A stretch of DNA of 64,000 nt, taken from Methanosarcina sp. Lineage in GTDB: Archaea; Halobacteriota; Methanosarcinia; Methanosarcinales; Methanosarcinaceae. The stretch spans positions 1 through 64,000 of the forward strand of contig NZ_JAQUVZ010000010.1 in the NCBI RefSeq assembly GCF_028693135.1, given 5' to 3'. The notes beneath the pieces were generated by a model. It was not told where the DNA came from. It saw only the letters and a program-made list of their open reading frames with translations, and ran no database searches. A program made the translations under genes and the position numbers. Positions 10,851-19,618 of the stretch are shown here, piece by piece (positions within the stretch are counted from its first letter, which is position 1; each line of letters opens with the position of its first letter).

Positions 10851-13634
10851 TTACTGTTTTTCTTCCGCTTTGAACCTTACGACGAATTCAGTTCCAGAAT
10901 CCCTTTTTAATTTAAGTTCGCCCTCTAACTGGTCTACAAGGGTGATTACCAGCTGTATGCCGAGACTGACGGGATTTTCCAAATCAAAACTTTCAGGTAC
11001 ACCTACCCCATCATCTGAAACTGCTAAAACGAAACTGGTAGTCTTAAAATCTTCTTTTTTTCTTCCGGTTCTATTTTCCTTACATTCTCCGGTTTTGTCA
11101 CTATAGAGCTTGATTCGGATTTCTCCCCTTTCTCTCTCTACAAATGCATGTTTGAAGGAATTGGAAATAAGTTCATTAACAATTATCCCTAATGGGATTG
11201 CAGTGTCCATATCAAAGAAAATATTCTCTTCGAGATCCATGCTTAAGCTGATATTGGCATTTCCAAGCCTGTATGTCTGGAAAAGGTTCTCAGAGAGTTT
11301 CTCAAGATATGACGAAAATTTCAGTTTATCGATTTCTCTGCCTTCATGCAGTTCCTCGTGGATAAGAGCCATAGATAAAATTCTATTCTGGCTTTCCCTG
11401 AAGGCTTCCATAATCTCTGAATCCTTAACATATTCTCTGTTACTGAACTTTTCAGCCTGAAGATCAAGGAGAGAAGAAATAACCTGCAGGTTATTCTTGA
11501 TCCTGTGGTGAATTTCCTTTTTACGGGCAGTCTCAAAATTTACCAGAGTTTTTTCAGCTTTTTTACGTTCAGTAATATCCTGGACTATTCCCTTTATTCG
11601 AACAGGAATATTTTTCTCATCAAAAATAACTTCGGATTTGATATGGACTGTACGTTCTTCCCCATTAGCCAGGACAATCCTGTAAGTAATGCTGTAAGGT
11701 TTCCCATTCATAGCTTTCTTGGCTGAATCATCAAAGTCTTCTCGATCATCGGGATGTATATAATTTGAATATTCGTTGAAAGATGGTGCTAATTTTTGAG
11801 GGTCGCGTCCAAAAATAGTATACATTTCCTCTGACCAGTATGCTTTATCAGTTGTAATATCCCACTCCCAATTTCCAATATGAGCCATTTTTTGAGCTTC
11901 AGCAAGCCCTGTTTCACTTTCTTTTAAGAAGTTATAAGCCTCTTCAAGCTGGCTTGTCCTTTCTTCAACTAGTTTTTCTAAATATTCATATGCATCTTTC
12001 AACCTGGATTCTGCTTCTTTTCGCTTGGTGATATCCGTAAGCATGCTTATAGAACCAGTAAACTTGCCATACTTATCAAAGAGGGCTTTAGAATTTACAA
12101 GAGCCCATAAAGGCAAGCCATCTTTACGCAGTAGTTTGAATTCATGGCTCTCATTGATACCCTGCAGCCTCTTTTTCATATTCATCTCGAAAATAGCTTT
12201 ACCCTCTTCATCGGTAAAATCCCGTACAGATTTTCCAATCATTGCTTCCCGACTGCACCCTAACATCTCTGCTATTTTCTCATTAGCATAAGTAGTCCTG
12301 GCTTCAGAGTCAAGTACCCATTCAAGTACCCATATACCTTCATTGGCTGTCTCCATGAGATTGCGGTACTTTTCCTCACTTTCGCGCAGCGCGTTAACCA
12401 GGGCATCGCGTTCCACCAGCGCCTGGGTCAGTTTGATATTGCTGTAACTTAGCTGTGAGATCATGTGGGCAAGCTTCGTTAAGAAAGACATGCATGTGTC
12501 TATGGTTTTCCTGCTCAAGCGTGGAACTTTTTCAAGTGCTGCTATGTATTCCTCTTCATTGAAACCGTATTTCCTGGCCTGGACCCGGAAAAGCTCATAT
12601 TCCGGAATCTCCCCCTCAAAAAAGAACTGCCCTGATAAAATATTGCCTATATGCTGACCGTCCACAACGATGGGGGTCGCTACGTCCCACAGATTGTTCT
12701 TGCACTTATACAACTTAAACTCGCCAGGAGCAACCCCCGCGGATAGTTTTGTGTCACTTTCTATGCAGTGTTTGCAGGTTTCCGGGTGAACCCTGTGGAA
12801 TCTGGTACAGATCTCCTCCCAACCGACACCTACCAGAACGTTTCCTTTGAGGTCAAGCAGGGCCATAGTAATGGGTACAAACTTATAGAAATCATCCAAC
12901 AAGGACTGGATCGCCCGGGTATCAATGATATCAGCAAACTTCAGGCCTGCTATCTTCCGAGCAGGCGAAATAGGTAAGAGCATGCTCTCCAGCTTCACCC
13001 TTGCGCGCTGTTCACTCTGGGTCAGAGCCTTTTCTGTCCGGTTTCGCCTGGCACTTTCTATCCGCTCCCATTCTCCGTCCCTTTTGATCAAAGCGAATTG
13101 ATGGTTGTTGACCACTTCGATAATTTCGGTCGCGCTGCACCTGTCAAGACAATAGGTACATAGAGCCATCATATGAAAGCTGGCAATTACATTATCTATA
13201 TTTTCCTCGTATTCAACAAAATTATTCCAATCCTTTTTTTCCAGCCAGAAAGTGTTCCCGTTCGACCTTACGCCATCGTAGCTGTTAGCCAGAGCCTGAC
13301 TGAGTTTTTCGGCCCAGCCGTTTAAGACCCCTTCCGAATCGAAAAAACCCTCTTTTAGATACCAATCTTTGTAAGGGACGATCTCTATTTGCCCTTTTCC
13401 CAGGTAAGTATCGATATCAGAAACAGCTCTTCTCAGGGCTTCTTTTGCATATTCTACTTCCAGAGGTTGCGATGTGACCCACATACAGAATTCGTTATTT
13501 TCCAGCCCCGCTTTGAAGTATGGAACAAGTATGTCCATCAAATCTTCTTTTGTCTGGTAGAACTGGCAGAAATGCGTCCCCCAGGGCACATCCCCAATAA
13601 TATCAATTCCGGATTTTCTCAGCTTTTGATTCAT
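10851..13634 (-). CDS. Sensor histidine kinase: MEDS-PocR-PAS-PAS-HisKA_2-HATPase
   Basis: Predicted cytosolic sensor kinase of 927 aa with no membrane segment. In order: MEDS (DcmR-like) domain about 10-185, starting GIDIIGDVPWGTHFCQFYQT; PocR ligand-binding domain about 230-400 with C276, C287, C290 and C311 (ETCKHCIESD); PAS about 420-540; short coiled coil; PAS about 575-695 (WDITT...GRDP); HisKA_2 with phospho-acceptor region KKEIHHRIKNNLQ at 705-717; HATPase with N box NELISNSFKHA (820-830) and G box DDGVGVP. MEDS and PocR are linked in the literature to one-carbon or small-metabolite sensing; the ligand here is unknown. No response regulator lies beside it. Its paralogue is the next gene at 14100. 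Confidence 0.88.
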   Translation of the reverse strand: MNQKLRKSGIDIIGDVPWGTHFCQFYQTKEDLMDILVPYFKAGLENNEFCMWVTSQPLEVEYAKEALRRAVSDIDTYLGKGQIEIVPYKDWYLKEGFFDSEGVLNGWAEKLSQALANSYDGVRSNGNTFWLEKKDWNNFVEYEENIDNVIASFHMMALCTYCLDRCSATEIIEVVNNHQFALIKRDGEWERIESARRNRTEKALTQSEQRARVKLESMLLPISPARKIAGLKFADIIDTRAIQSLLDDFYKFVPITMALLDLKGNVLVGVGWEEICTRFHRVHPETCKHCIESDTKLSAGVAPGEFKLYKCKNNLWDVATPIVVDGQHIGNILSGQFFFEGEIPEYELFRVQARKYGFNEEEYIAALEKVPRLSRKTIDTCMSFLTKLAHMISQLSYSNIKLTQALVERDALVNALRESEEKYRNLMETANEGIWVLEWVLDSEARTTYANEKIAEMLGCSREAMIGKSVRDFTDEEGKAIFEMNMKKRLQGINESHEFKLLRKDGLPLWALVNSKALFDKYGKFTGSISMLTDITKRKEAESRLKDAYEYLEKLVEERTSQLEEAYNFLKESETGLAEAQKMAHIGNWEWDITTDKAYWSEEMYTIFGRDPQKLAPSFNEYSNYIHPDDREDFDDSAKKAMNGKPYSITYRIVLANGEERTVHIKSEVIFDEKNIPVRIKGIVQDITERKKAEKTLVNFETARKKEIHHRIKNNLQVISSLLDLQAEKFSNREYVKDSEIMEAFRESQNRILSMALIHEELHEGREIDKLKFSSYLEKLSENLFQTYRLGNANISLSMDLEENIFFDMDTAIPLGIIVNELISNSFKHAFVERERGEIRIKLYSDKTGECKENRTGRKKEDFKTTSFVLAVSDDGVGVPESFDLENPVSLGIQLVITLVDQLEGELKLKRDSGTEFVVRFKAEEKQ

Positions 13635-14090
13635 TTCACACCTTCTCCGGCTATTGAGAACTGACTGTGTTTTAACTTCAAGCAGGATCTGTCCTACTAT
13701 CGGGCATTATTCTGAATTAAATTCCATATTGAGATAGAAATAAGAGACTACTTGCTAAAAAGGTATCTGTAATAAGTAGCATTTATACTTCACAAATAAA
13801 AAATTTGAAAATAGGAATAGGGATTCACCTGCGTTTTCAGGAAAAACAGATTTCCAAGATGCCTTAAGAATAAAAAATACATAATAGTTGACAGTCTTCT
13901 TAACTTACTGTTTATACCCCAGATTCTTGTATTTTGAACTTTTGATAAATAGGGTTTGTATATCGAAATATAGTATTTTCTCTGCTCATTTCAAAATACG
14001 ATCAGAGCATGTTTCATACGAATTATTAAAAGTTCTTATTCTTCAAAATAAATATGGCAGAGAAATAACTTCCCGAAAGACGGATTCTTA
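13635..14090. other. Intergenic region between the two paralogous kinases
   Basis: About 450 bp of AT-rich sequence that must hold the promoter of the first kinase (minus strand). GGTGTGAAATG lies at its start codon (rc of 13630-13645), giving a plausible ribosome-binding site. No gene seen. Confidence 0.5.
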
Positions 14091-14099
14091 CTGCTTTTT

Positions 14100-17000
14100 T
14101 TACTGTTTTTCTTCCGCTTTGAACCTTACGACGAATTCAGTTCCAGAATCCCTTTTTAATTCAAGTTCTCCCTCTAACTGGTCTACAAGGGTGACTACCA
14201 GCTGTATGCCGAGACGGGGGGGCTTTTCCAAATCAAAACTTTCAGGTACGCCTACCCCATCATCTGAAACTGCTAAAACAAAACTGGTGGTCTTAAAATC
14301 TTCTTTTTTTCTTTCGGTTCTATTTTTCTTATATTCCCCGGTTTTGTCTCTATAGAGCTTGATTCGGATTTCTCCTCTGTCCCTCTCTACAAATGCATGT
14401 TTGAAGGAATTGGAAATAAGTTCATTAATAAGTATCCCTAACGGGACTGCAGTATCCATATCAAAGAAAACATTCTCTTCAAGGTCCATGCTTAAGCTGA
14501 TATCGGCATTTCCAAGCCTGTATGTCTGGAAAAGGTTCTCAGCGAGTTTCTCAATATAAGATGAAAAGTTCAGTGTGTCAAAACCCCCACCTTTGTACAG
14601 TTCCTCATGGATAAGAGCCATTGATATTACTCTGTCCTGGCTTTCCCTGAAGGCTTCCATAATTTCTGAATCCTCAACACATTCTCTACCTCTGAACTTT
14701 TCAGCCTGAAGGTCTAGAAGGGAGGAAATAACCTGCAGGTTATTCTTGATCCTGTGATGAATTTCCTTTTTACGGGCAATCTCGATAGTTTTAAGGTTCC
14801 CTTCTGCCTCCTTTCTTTCTGTAATATCTTTAACTACCCCAAGAATTCTGTTTACGTTACCTTCTTTGTCTCTAAGGCAGATCCCATTATCTTCAAAGTA
14901 AACATATTCTTCATTCTTTTTTCTAAAACGGTACTCTGTCCTGTAAGCTTCCCCAGAAATTATATACCTGTCATAATTTTCCAGGTACCGATTCAGATCT
15001 TTCGGATGAATACGAGATAGCCAGACCTTAAGGCTCATATTTCTAAACTCATCTGGAGTATATCCTGTACACTCTTTGATACTGCCGGTCCAATTAGCAG
15101 CATCTCCCTCTATATTATAATCGTATACTAGCTGCCCTGTCCGTTCCGTGACTATACGGTACTTTTCCTCGGCTTTTTGAAGTTCTTCTGCGGTTTTTTT
15201 GCTTTCGGTGATGTCCCTGGTGGTAACAACTACCTGCCCATCAGAAAACGGCAGATATGTCGCACTCACATCCGTCCAGATGATGCTGCCGTCCTCCTTG
15301 AGAATCCCAATTTCAGAACTTTGAATCGACCCTTTATCTTTTAAAGCCCTTACGCTGGGAAACTCCTCGGCCGAGATTTCCGTTCCATTTGACCTGATAT
15401 ATTTTCGGGCTCCATAATTTCCGTTGAGCAGATCTGATCTGGAGAGGCCCAGGATTCTTTCCAGAGCGAGATTTGAATCCAGGATATTTCTTTCTTTATC
15501 GGTGATTGAAACTCCAACAGGCAGCAGATTAAAAAGAGCTTTCAATTTGCCCTCGTTCTCTTTAAGCATCTCCTCTGCTTTTTTCCGCTCAGTAATATCC
15601 TGAACTATTCCCTTCACTCGGATAGGTATATTTTCCTCATCAAAAATAACTTCGCTCTGCGCATGGACTGCGCGTTCTTCCCCACTAGCCCGGACAATTC
15701 TGTAATCAATGCCATGGAGCTTCCCATTTAATCCTTTCTTAATGGCATTACTCAAACAGTCCCGGTCTTCGGGGTGTACATAATTTAAAAGTTCATCGTA
15801 AGTTGCACCTGACTCTTGAGGCTCGCGTCCAAAAATACGATACAATTCGTCAGACCAGTATACTTCACCAGTTACAAGATTCCAATCCCAATTTCCAATA
15901 TGAGCCATTTTTTGAGCTTCAGCGAGACCTTTTTCACTTTCTTTCAACGAGTTATAAGCCTTCTCAAGCTGCCTTGTTCGTTCTTCAACTAATTTTTCTA
16001 AATTTTCATATGCTTCTTTCAACTTAACTTCTGTTTCTTTTCGCTTGGTGATATCAGTAAGCATGCTAATAGAACCAGTAAACTTGCCATCCTTATCAAA
16101 AAGGGCTTTAGAATTTACAAGAGTCCATAAAGGCAAGCCATCTTTACGTAGTAGTTTGAATTCGTGACTCTCATTGATACCCTGCCGCCTCTTTTTCATA
16201 TTCATCTCGAAAATAGCTTTACCCTCTTTATCGGCAAAATCCCGTACAGATTTGCCAATCACTGCTTCCCGACTGCACCCTAACATCTCTACCATTTTCT
16301 CATTAACATACGTAGTCCTGGCTTCAGCGTCAAGTATCCATATACCTTCGTTGGCGGTCTCCATGAGATTGCGGTACTTTTCCTCGCTCTCACGCAGTGC
16401 CTCTTCTACATTCTTGCGCTCAGTGATGTCCTGGACGATGCCAGCCATCCGGCGAACGTTTCCGGTAGCGTCCATGCGGTGCTGCCCGGCTGCCCAGATC
16501 CACCGAACCACACCATCCACGCGCCGGATGCGGCACTCGAAACTCCAATCGCTATGTGTTGTCGTAGCCTTTTGAAACTTCGCGTCCACCATCTTGCGGT
16601 CCTCCGGCAGCACGTGATCGAGGAACATCTCGTAGGTCCACTGTGGGAGCAGTTGTTCGTAGCCGAAGATGCGGTCATGCTCGAGCGACCGGTGGGCTGT
16701 ATGCTCCACCAGGTCGAGGTCCCACGCCCCGGTGTGGCTGGTTTCGAGCGCGAAGCGCAACCGATCTTCTCCCTCGCGCAGCGCCTCCTCTGCCCGTTTG
16801 CTCTCGGTGAGATCACGGGCAACATGAATACATCCAGTGAGTTTTCCTTCAGAATCATGCAACGGCGAGACGCTTTCCTGGAAATAACCGCCCAGGCACT
16901 CCTCAAAAACCTCTGCAGTGTGTTCAAGCCCGTCCTTGAGCAGTTGACGGTGAGGGCAAAAAGAGGGCGGTTCGTCCATCCCATGGACAACACGATAACA

Positions 17001-17759
17001 GGTTAAACCTGCACACTCTTCCGGTGTCATCCCTAATCTAGCCGCCATTGCCCTGTTTACACGAACGACCCCATATTCAGTGTCGAGTATGGCTATCATG
17101 TCTGGCACAACATCAAAGGTATATTCCCAGTTTTTTGCAGCCTGATAAGCTTCTTCTTCTGCTTTTTTGCGCCTGGAACTTTCTATCTGCTCCCATTTTC
17201 CTTCCCTTTTGATTAAAGCGAACTGATGGTTGATGACTACATCGATTATCCCGGTTGCGTTGCACCTGTCGAGGGGATAGGCACATAGAGCCATCATATG
17301 AAAGTTACCGATGATGTTGTCTATTTCTTTCTCATATTCAACGAAACCATCCCAACCTTCTTTTTCCAGCCAGAAAGTGTTCCCGCTCAATCTCAATCCA
17401 TCGTAGCCGTTAGCCAGAGCCCGAGTGAGTTTTTCAACCCAGCCGTTTAAGATCCTTTCCGAATCGAATTTTCCCTCTTTTACATACCAGTAAGTGTAGG
17501 GAATAATTTCGATTTGCCCCTTCTTAAGGTAAGCATCAATATCAGGAACAGCCATTCTAAGAGCTTCTTCTGCCTCTTCCACATCCAGAGGTTGTGACGT
17601 GACCCACATGCAGAATTCGTTATTATCCAGCCCTGCTTTGAAGTAGGGGACAAGTATGTCCATCAAATCTTCTTTTGTCTGGTAGAACTGGCAGAAGTGT
17701 GTCCCCCAGGGCACATCCCCAATAATATCAATTCCGGACTTCCTCAGCTGTCCTTTCAT
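14100..17759 (-). CDS. Sensor histidine kinase: MEDS-(PAS)6-HisKA_2-HATPase
   Basis: Large cytosolic sensor kinase (1219 aa from the preferred ATG at 17759, which has GGAGGGG 5 nt upstream; a start six codons earlier is less likely). In order: MEDS about 1-190 (GIDIIGDVPWGTHFCQFYQT, nearly the same as in the neighbour), then six PAS-type units, HisKA_2 (KKEIHHRIKNNLQVISSLL) and HATPase (NELISNSFKHA, DDGVGVP). The PocR domain of the neighbour is absent. The second PAS unit, DNA about 16406-16800, is markedly GC-rich compared with the rest and looks imported. No transmembrane segment and no adjacent response regulator. Ligand unknown. Confidence 0.88.
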   Translation of the reverse strand: MKGQLRKSGIDIIGDVPWGTHFCQFYQTKEDLMDILVPYFKAGLDNNEFCMWVTSQPLDVEEAEEALRMAVPDIDAYLKKGQIEIIPYTYWYVKEGKFDSERILNGWVEKLTRALANGYDGLRLSGNTFWLEKEGWDGFVEYEKEIDNIIGNFHMMALCAYPLDRCNATGIIDVVINHQFALIKREGKWEQIESSRRKKAEEEAYQAAKNWEYTFDVVPDMIAILDTEYGVVRVNRAMAARLGMTPEECAGLTCYRVVHGMDEPPSFCPHRQLLKDGLEHTAEVFEECLGGYFQESVSPLHDSEGKLTGCIHVARDLTESKRAEEALREGEDRLRFALETSHTGAWDLDLVEHTAHRSLEHDRIFGYEQLLPQWTYEMFLDHVLPEDRKMVDAKFQKATTTHSDWSFECRIRRVDGVVRWIWAAGQHRMDATGNVRRMAGIVQDITERKNVEEALRESEEKYRNLMETANEGIWILDAEARTTYVNEKMVEMLGCSREAVIGKSVRDFADKEGKAIFEMNMKKRRQGINESHEFKLLRKDGLPLWTLVNSKALFDKDGKFTGSISMLTDITKRKETEVKLKEAYENLEKLVEERTRQLEKAYNSLKESEKGLAEAQKMAHIGNWDWNLVTGEVYWSDELYRIFGREPQESGATYDELLNYVHPEDRDCLSNAIKKGLNGKLHGIDYRIVRASGEERAVHAQSEVIFDEENIPIRVKGIVQDITERKKAEEMLKENEGKLKALFNLLPVGVSITDKERNILDSNLALERILGLSRSDLLNGNYGARKYIRSNGTEISAEEFPSVRALKDKGSIQSSEIGILKEDGSIIWTDVSATYLPFSDGQVVVTTRDITESKKTAEELQKAEEKYRIVTERTGQLVYDYNIEGDAANWTGSIKECTGYTPDEFRNMSLKVWLSRIHPKDLNRYLENYDRYIISGEAYRTEYRFRKKNEEYVYFEDNGICLRDKEGNVNRILGVVKDITERKEAEGNLKTIEIARKKEIHHRIKNNLQVISSLLDLQAEKFRGRECVEDSEIMEAFRESQDRVISMALIHEELYKGGGFDTLNFSSYIEKLAENLFQTYRLGNADISLSMDLEENVFFDMDTAVPLGILINELISNSFKHAFVERDRGEIRIKLYRDKTGEYKKNRTERKKEDFKTTSFVLAVSDDGVGVPESFDLEKPPRLGIQLVVTLVDQLEGELELKRDSGTEFVVRFKAEEKQ

Positions 17760-18149
17760 CCCTACCCCTCCTGGCATATTTCAATCCTATTCTTATTTTC
17801 AAAAGCAGGTTCTGCAATGAGTTATGGCTAGCTTCTCAAGTGATCACTATGTTCTTTATGTTTATTCTTTTTAAATAGATTCTTTTGCAGCAAAAATGAC
17901 TTTGGAAATATTCCTAAAAAACAGAAAATTTCTTCACTAAAAAAATCTTCTTTTTAAAAAATAAAACGTGTATCTCAGATGTTTAATGTATTTACATTTA
18001 AATATATCTAGATTACGTGATAATTAAAAAGCAGGTGCAGTAAATGCCATAATTTTTCCAAAGCTGGAAAAAGTTGATATTCACTGCACTTATTATGAAT
18101 CAGGAGTTTAGGGGTTGCTGAAAATATTCTCTGCTGCTTCGTCTCTAAA
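17760..18149. other. Intergenic region with a perfect 8-bp inverted repeat
   Basis: AT-rich gap upstream of the second kinase and downstream of the homocysteine hydrolase gene. It contains TTTTTCCA-AAGC-TGGAAAAA at 18053-18072, an 8-bp perfect stem with a 4-nt loop, which could act as a 3' end signal for the hydrolase gene. The rest holds promoter-like AT stretches for the kinase (rc of 17930-18010). No gene seen. Confidence 0.4.
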
Positions 18150-19385
18150 TTATGTCCCGCACTCCCATCCGTTCATGTAGCATTCCTGTTTGGAAGTGAG
18201 TTTGTCGGTGCTTATGCCCATTGACTCAAGCTTCAGGGTTGCCACATAGGTATCAAGTTCCCTGGGGACCCCGTGGACTCCGTTCAAAAGCTTGTTTTCG
18301 GCAATGTAGCGCACACAGAGAGCCTGGTTTGCAAAACTCATATCCATGACCTCGGCAGGGTGCCCGTCCCCGGCAGCGAGGTTTACAAGCCTGCCTTCGG
18401 CTATGACATTAATGCGCCTGTTCCCGATATCGTATTCTTTGATATTGTGCCTGACAGTCTTGACTGATTTTGCAAGGGAGGCGAGGGCTTCCATATCGAT
18501 TTCCACATTGAAATGTCCTGAGTTTGCAAGGATTGCCCCGTCCTGCATGACCTTGAAGTGGTCGGCTGTAAGGATATCGCGGTTTCCTGTGGTCGTTACA
18601 AAGATCTCACCTATTTTTGCCGCATCTGCCATTCTCATGACCCTGTATCCGTCCATCCTGGCTTCAAGAGCTCTGATAGGATCTATTTCAGTGACGATCA
18701 CATTCGCTCCCAGTCCTGCAGCCCGCATTGAAACCCCGCGCCCGCACCAGCCGTAGCCTGCGACAACAACGTTTTTGCCTGCTACAAGGAGGTTTGTGGT
18801 CCGGTTAATCCCATCCCAGGCTGACTGACCTGTTCCATAGCGGTTGTCAAAGAGATATTTGGTCATGGCATCGTTTACCGCTATTACCGGCATCTTAAGT
18901 GCGCCGTCCTTTTCCATGGCATGAAGCCTGTGGACTCCTGTAGTTGTTTCCTCACAGCCTCCGAGGATATTTGGAAGCATACCCGGCCTTTCTTTGTGGA
19001 GTTTGAAAATAAGGTCTGCCCCGTCATCGATTGTGATGTCAGGTTCAAAGTCAAGGACTTTATCTATTGCTTCATAATATTCACTCGTGCAACACCCGTA
19101 TTTTGCAAAACAGCTTATATTTTTCCGGGTATCGAGAGCCATTGACACATCGTCCTGGGTGCTAAGGGGATTGCAGCCTGAAATTGCAACCTGTGCGCCG
19201 CCTGCAGCCAGGGTCTCGACAAGGACTGCGGTTTTTGCTTCCACATGAAGGGCCATTCCTACTTTAAGCCCTTTCAGGGGTTTTTCTTCCTCAAACTTCT
19301 CCCTGATGATCGCAATTACAGGCATGTGGCTTCTTGCCCATTCCATTTTCATGTTTCCGGATTCTACGAGTTCTTTTTCGGTCAT
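18150..19385 (-). CDS. ahcY: Adenosylhomocysteinase family: probable S-inosylhomocysteine (or SAH) hydrolase
   Basis: Splits S-adenosyl- or S-inosylhomocysteine into the nucleoside and homocysteine, removing the inhibitory product of SAM methyltransferases. The NAD-binding motif VVAGYGWCGRGVSMRA, the substrate region GGCEETTTGVHRL, and the C-terminal family signature NAGDGHP-like segment (LAAGDGHPAEVMDMSF) are present. I start at ATG 19385 (MTEKELVESG, 411 aa); upstream codons come from a pentanucleotide repeat. Work on Methanocaldococcus showed that the methanogen enzyme prefers S-inosylhomocysteine made by the DadD deaminase; the adjacent deaminase here supports that specificity by inference. 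Confidence 0.9.
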   Translation of the reverse strand: MTEKELVESGNMKMEWARSHMPVIAIIREKFEEEKPLKGLKVGMALHVEAKTAVLVETLAAGGAQVAISGCNPLSTQDDVSMALDTRKNISCFAKYGCCTSEYYEAIDKVLDFEPDITIDDGADLIFKLHKERPGMLPNILGGCEETTTGVHRLHAMEKDGALKMPVIAVNDAMTKYLFDNRYGTGQSAWDGINRTTNLLVAGKNVVVAGYGWCGRGVSMRAAGLGANVIVTEIDPIRALEARMDGYRVMRMADAAKIGEIFVTTTGNRDILTADHFKVMQDGAILANSGHFNVEIDMEALASLAKSVKTVRHNIKEYDIGNRRINVIAEGRLVNLAAGDGHPAEVMDMSFANQALCVRYIAENKLLNGVHGVPRELDTYVATLKLESMGISTDKLTSKQECYMNGWECGT

Positions 19386-19407
19386 GGTTATCCCGTCATG
19401 TAAGATA

Positions 19408-19454
19408 AATGATTGAATTGAATGATTGAATTGAATTGAATTGAATGATTGAAT
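19408..19454. repeat. ATTGA/ATTGAATG short tandem repeat
   Basis: Array of ATTGA units with ATTGAATG variants directly upstream of the homocysteine hydrolase start (ATG 19385). It keeps a reading frame open in front of that gene, giving a false N-terminal extension rich in Asn, Ser, Gln, Ile and Phe. Confidence 0.85.
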
Positions 19455-19618
19455 ATGGTTTGTACTTTGATTTCTCAAAATAGTTCTATGAGTTTACTCA
19501 AATTGTAACTCTGGTTACCGACAGATTGAAGTGAACCTGTGGTTAAGTTCGGCTTTCAGGTATTTATTCTTCCTGTATGATAATGTGTCATTCGTTATGC
19601 TGCATGCCCTGATGCTTT

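Noticed and set aside
16406-16993. Antisense/other-frame open frames inside the second kinase
   Set aside because: They exist because the GC-rich PAS insert has few stop codons; the kinase frame carries the conserved PAS motifs.
19386-19478. N-terminal extension of the homocysteine hydrolase
   Set aside because: It is coded by a pentanucleotide repeat and absent from the family.
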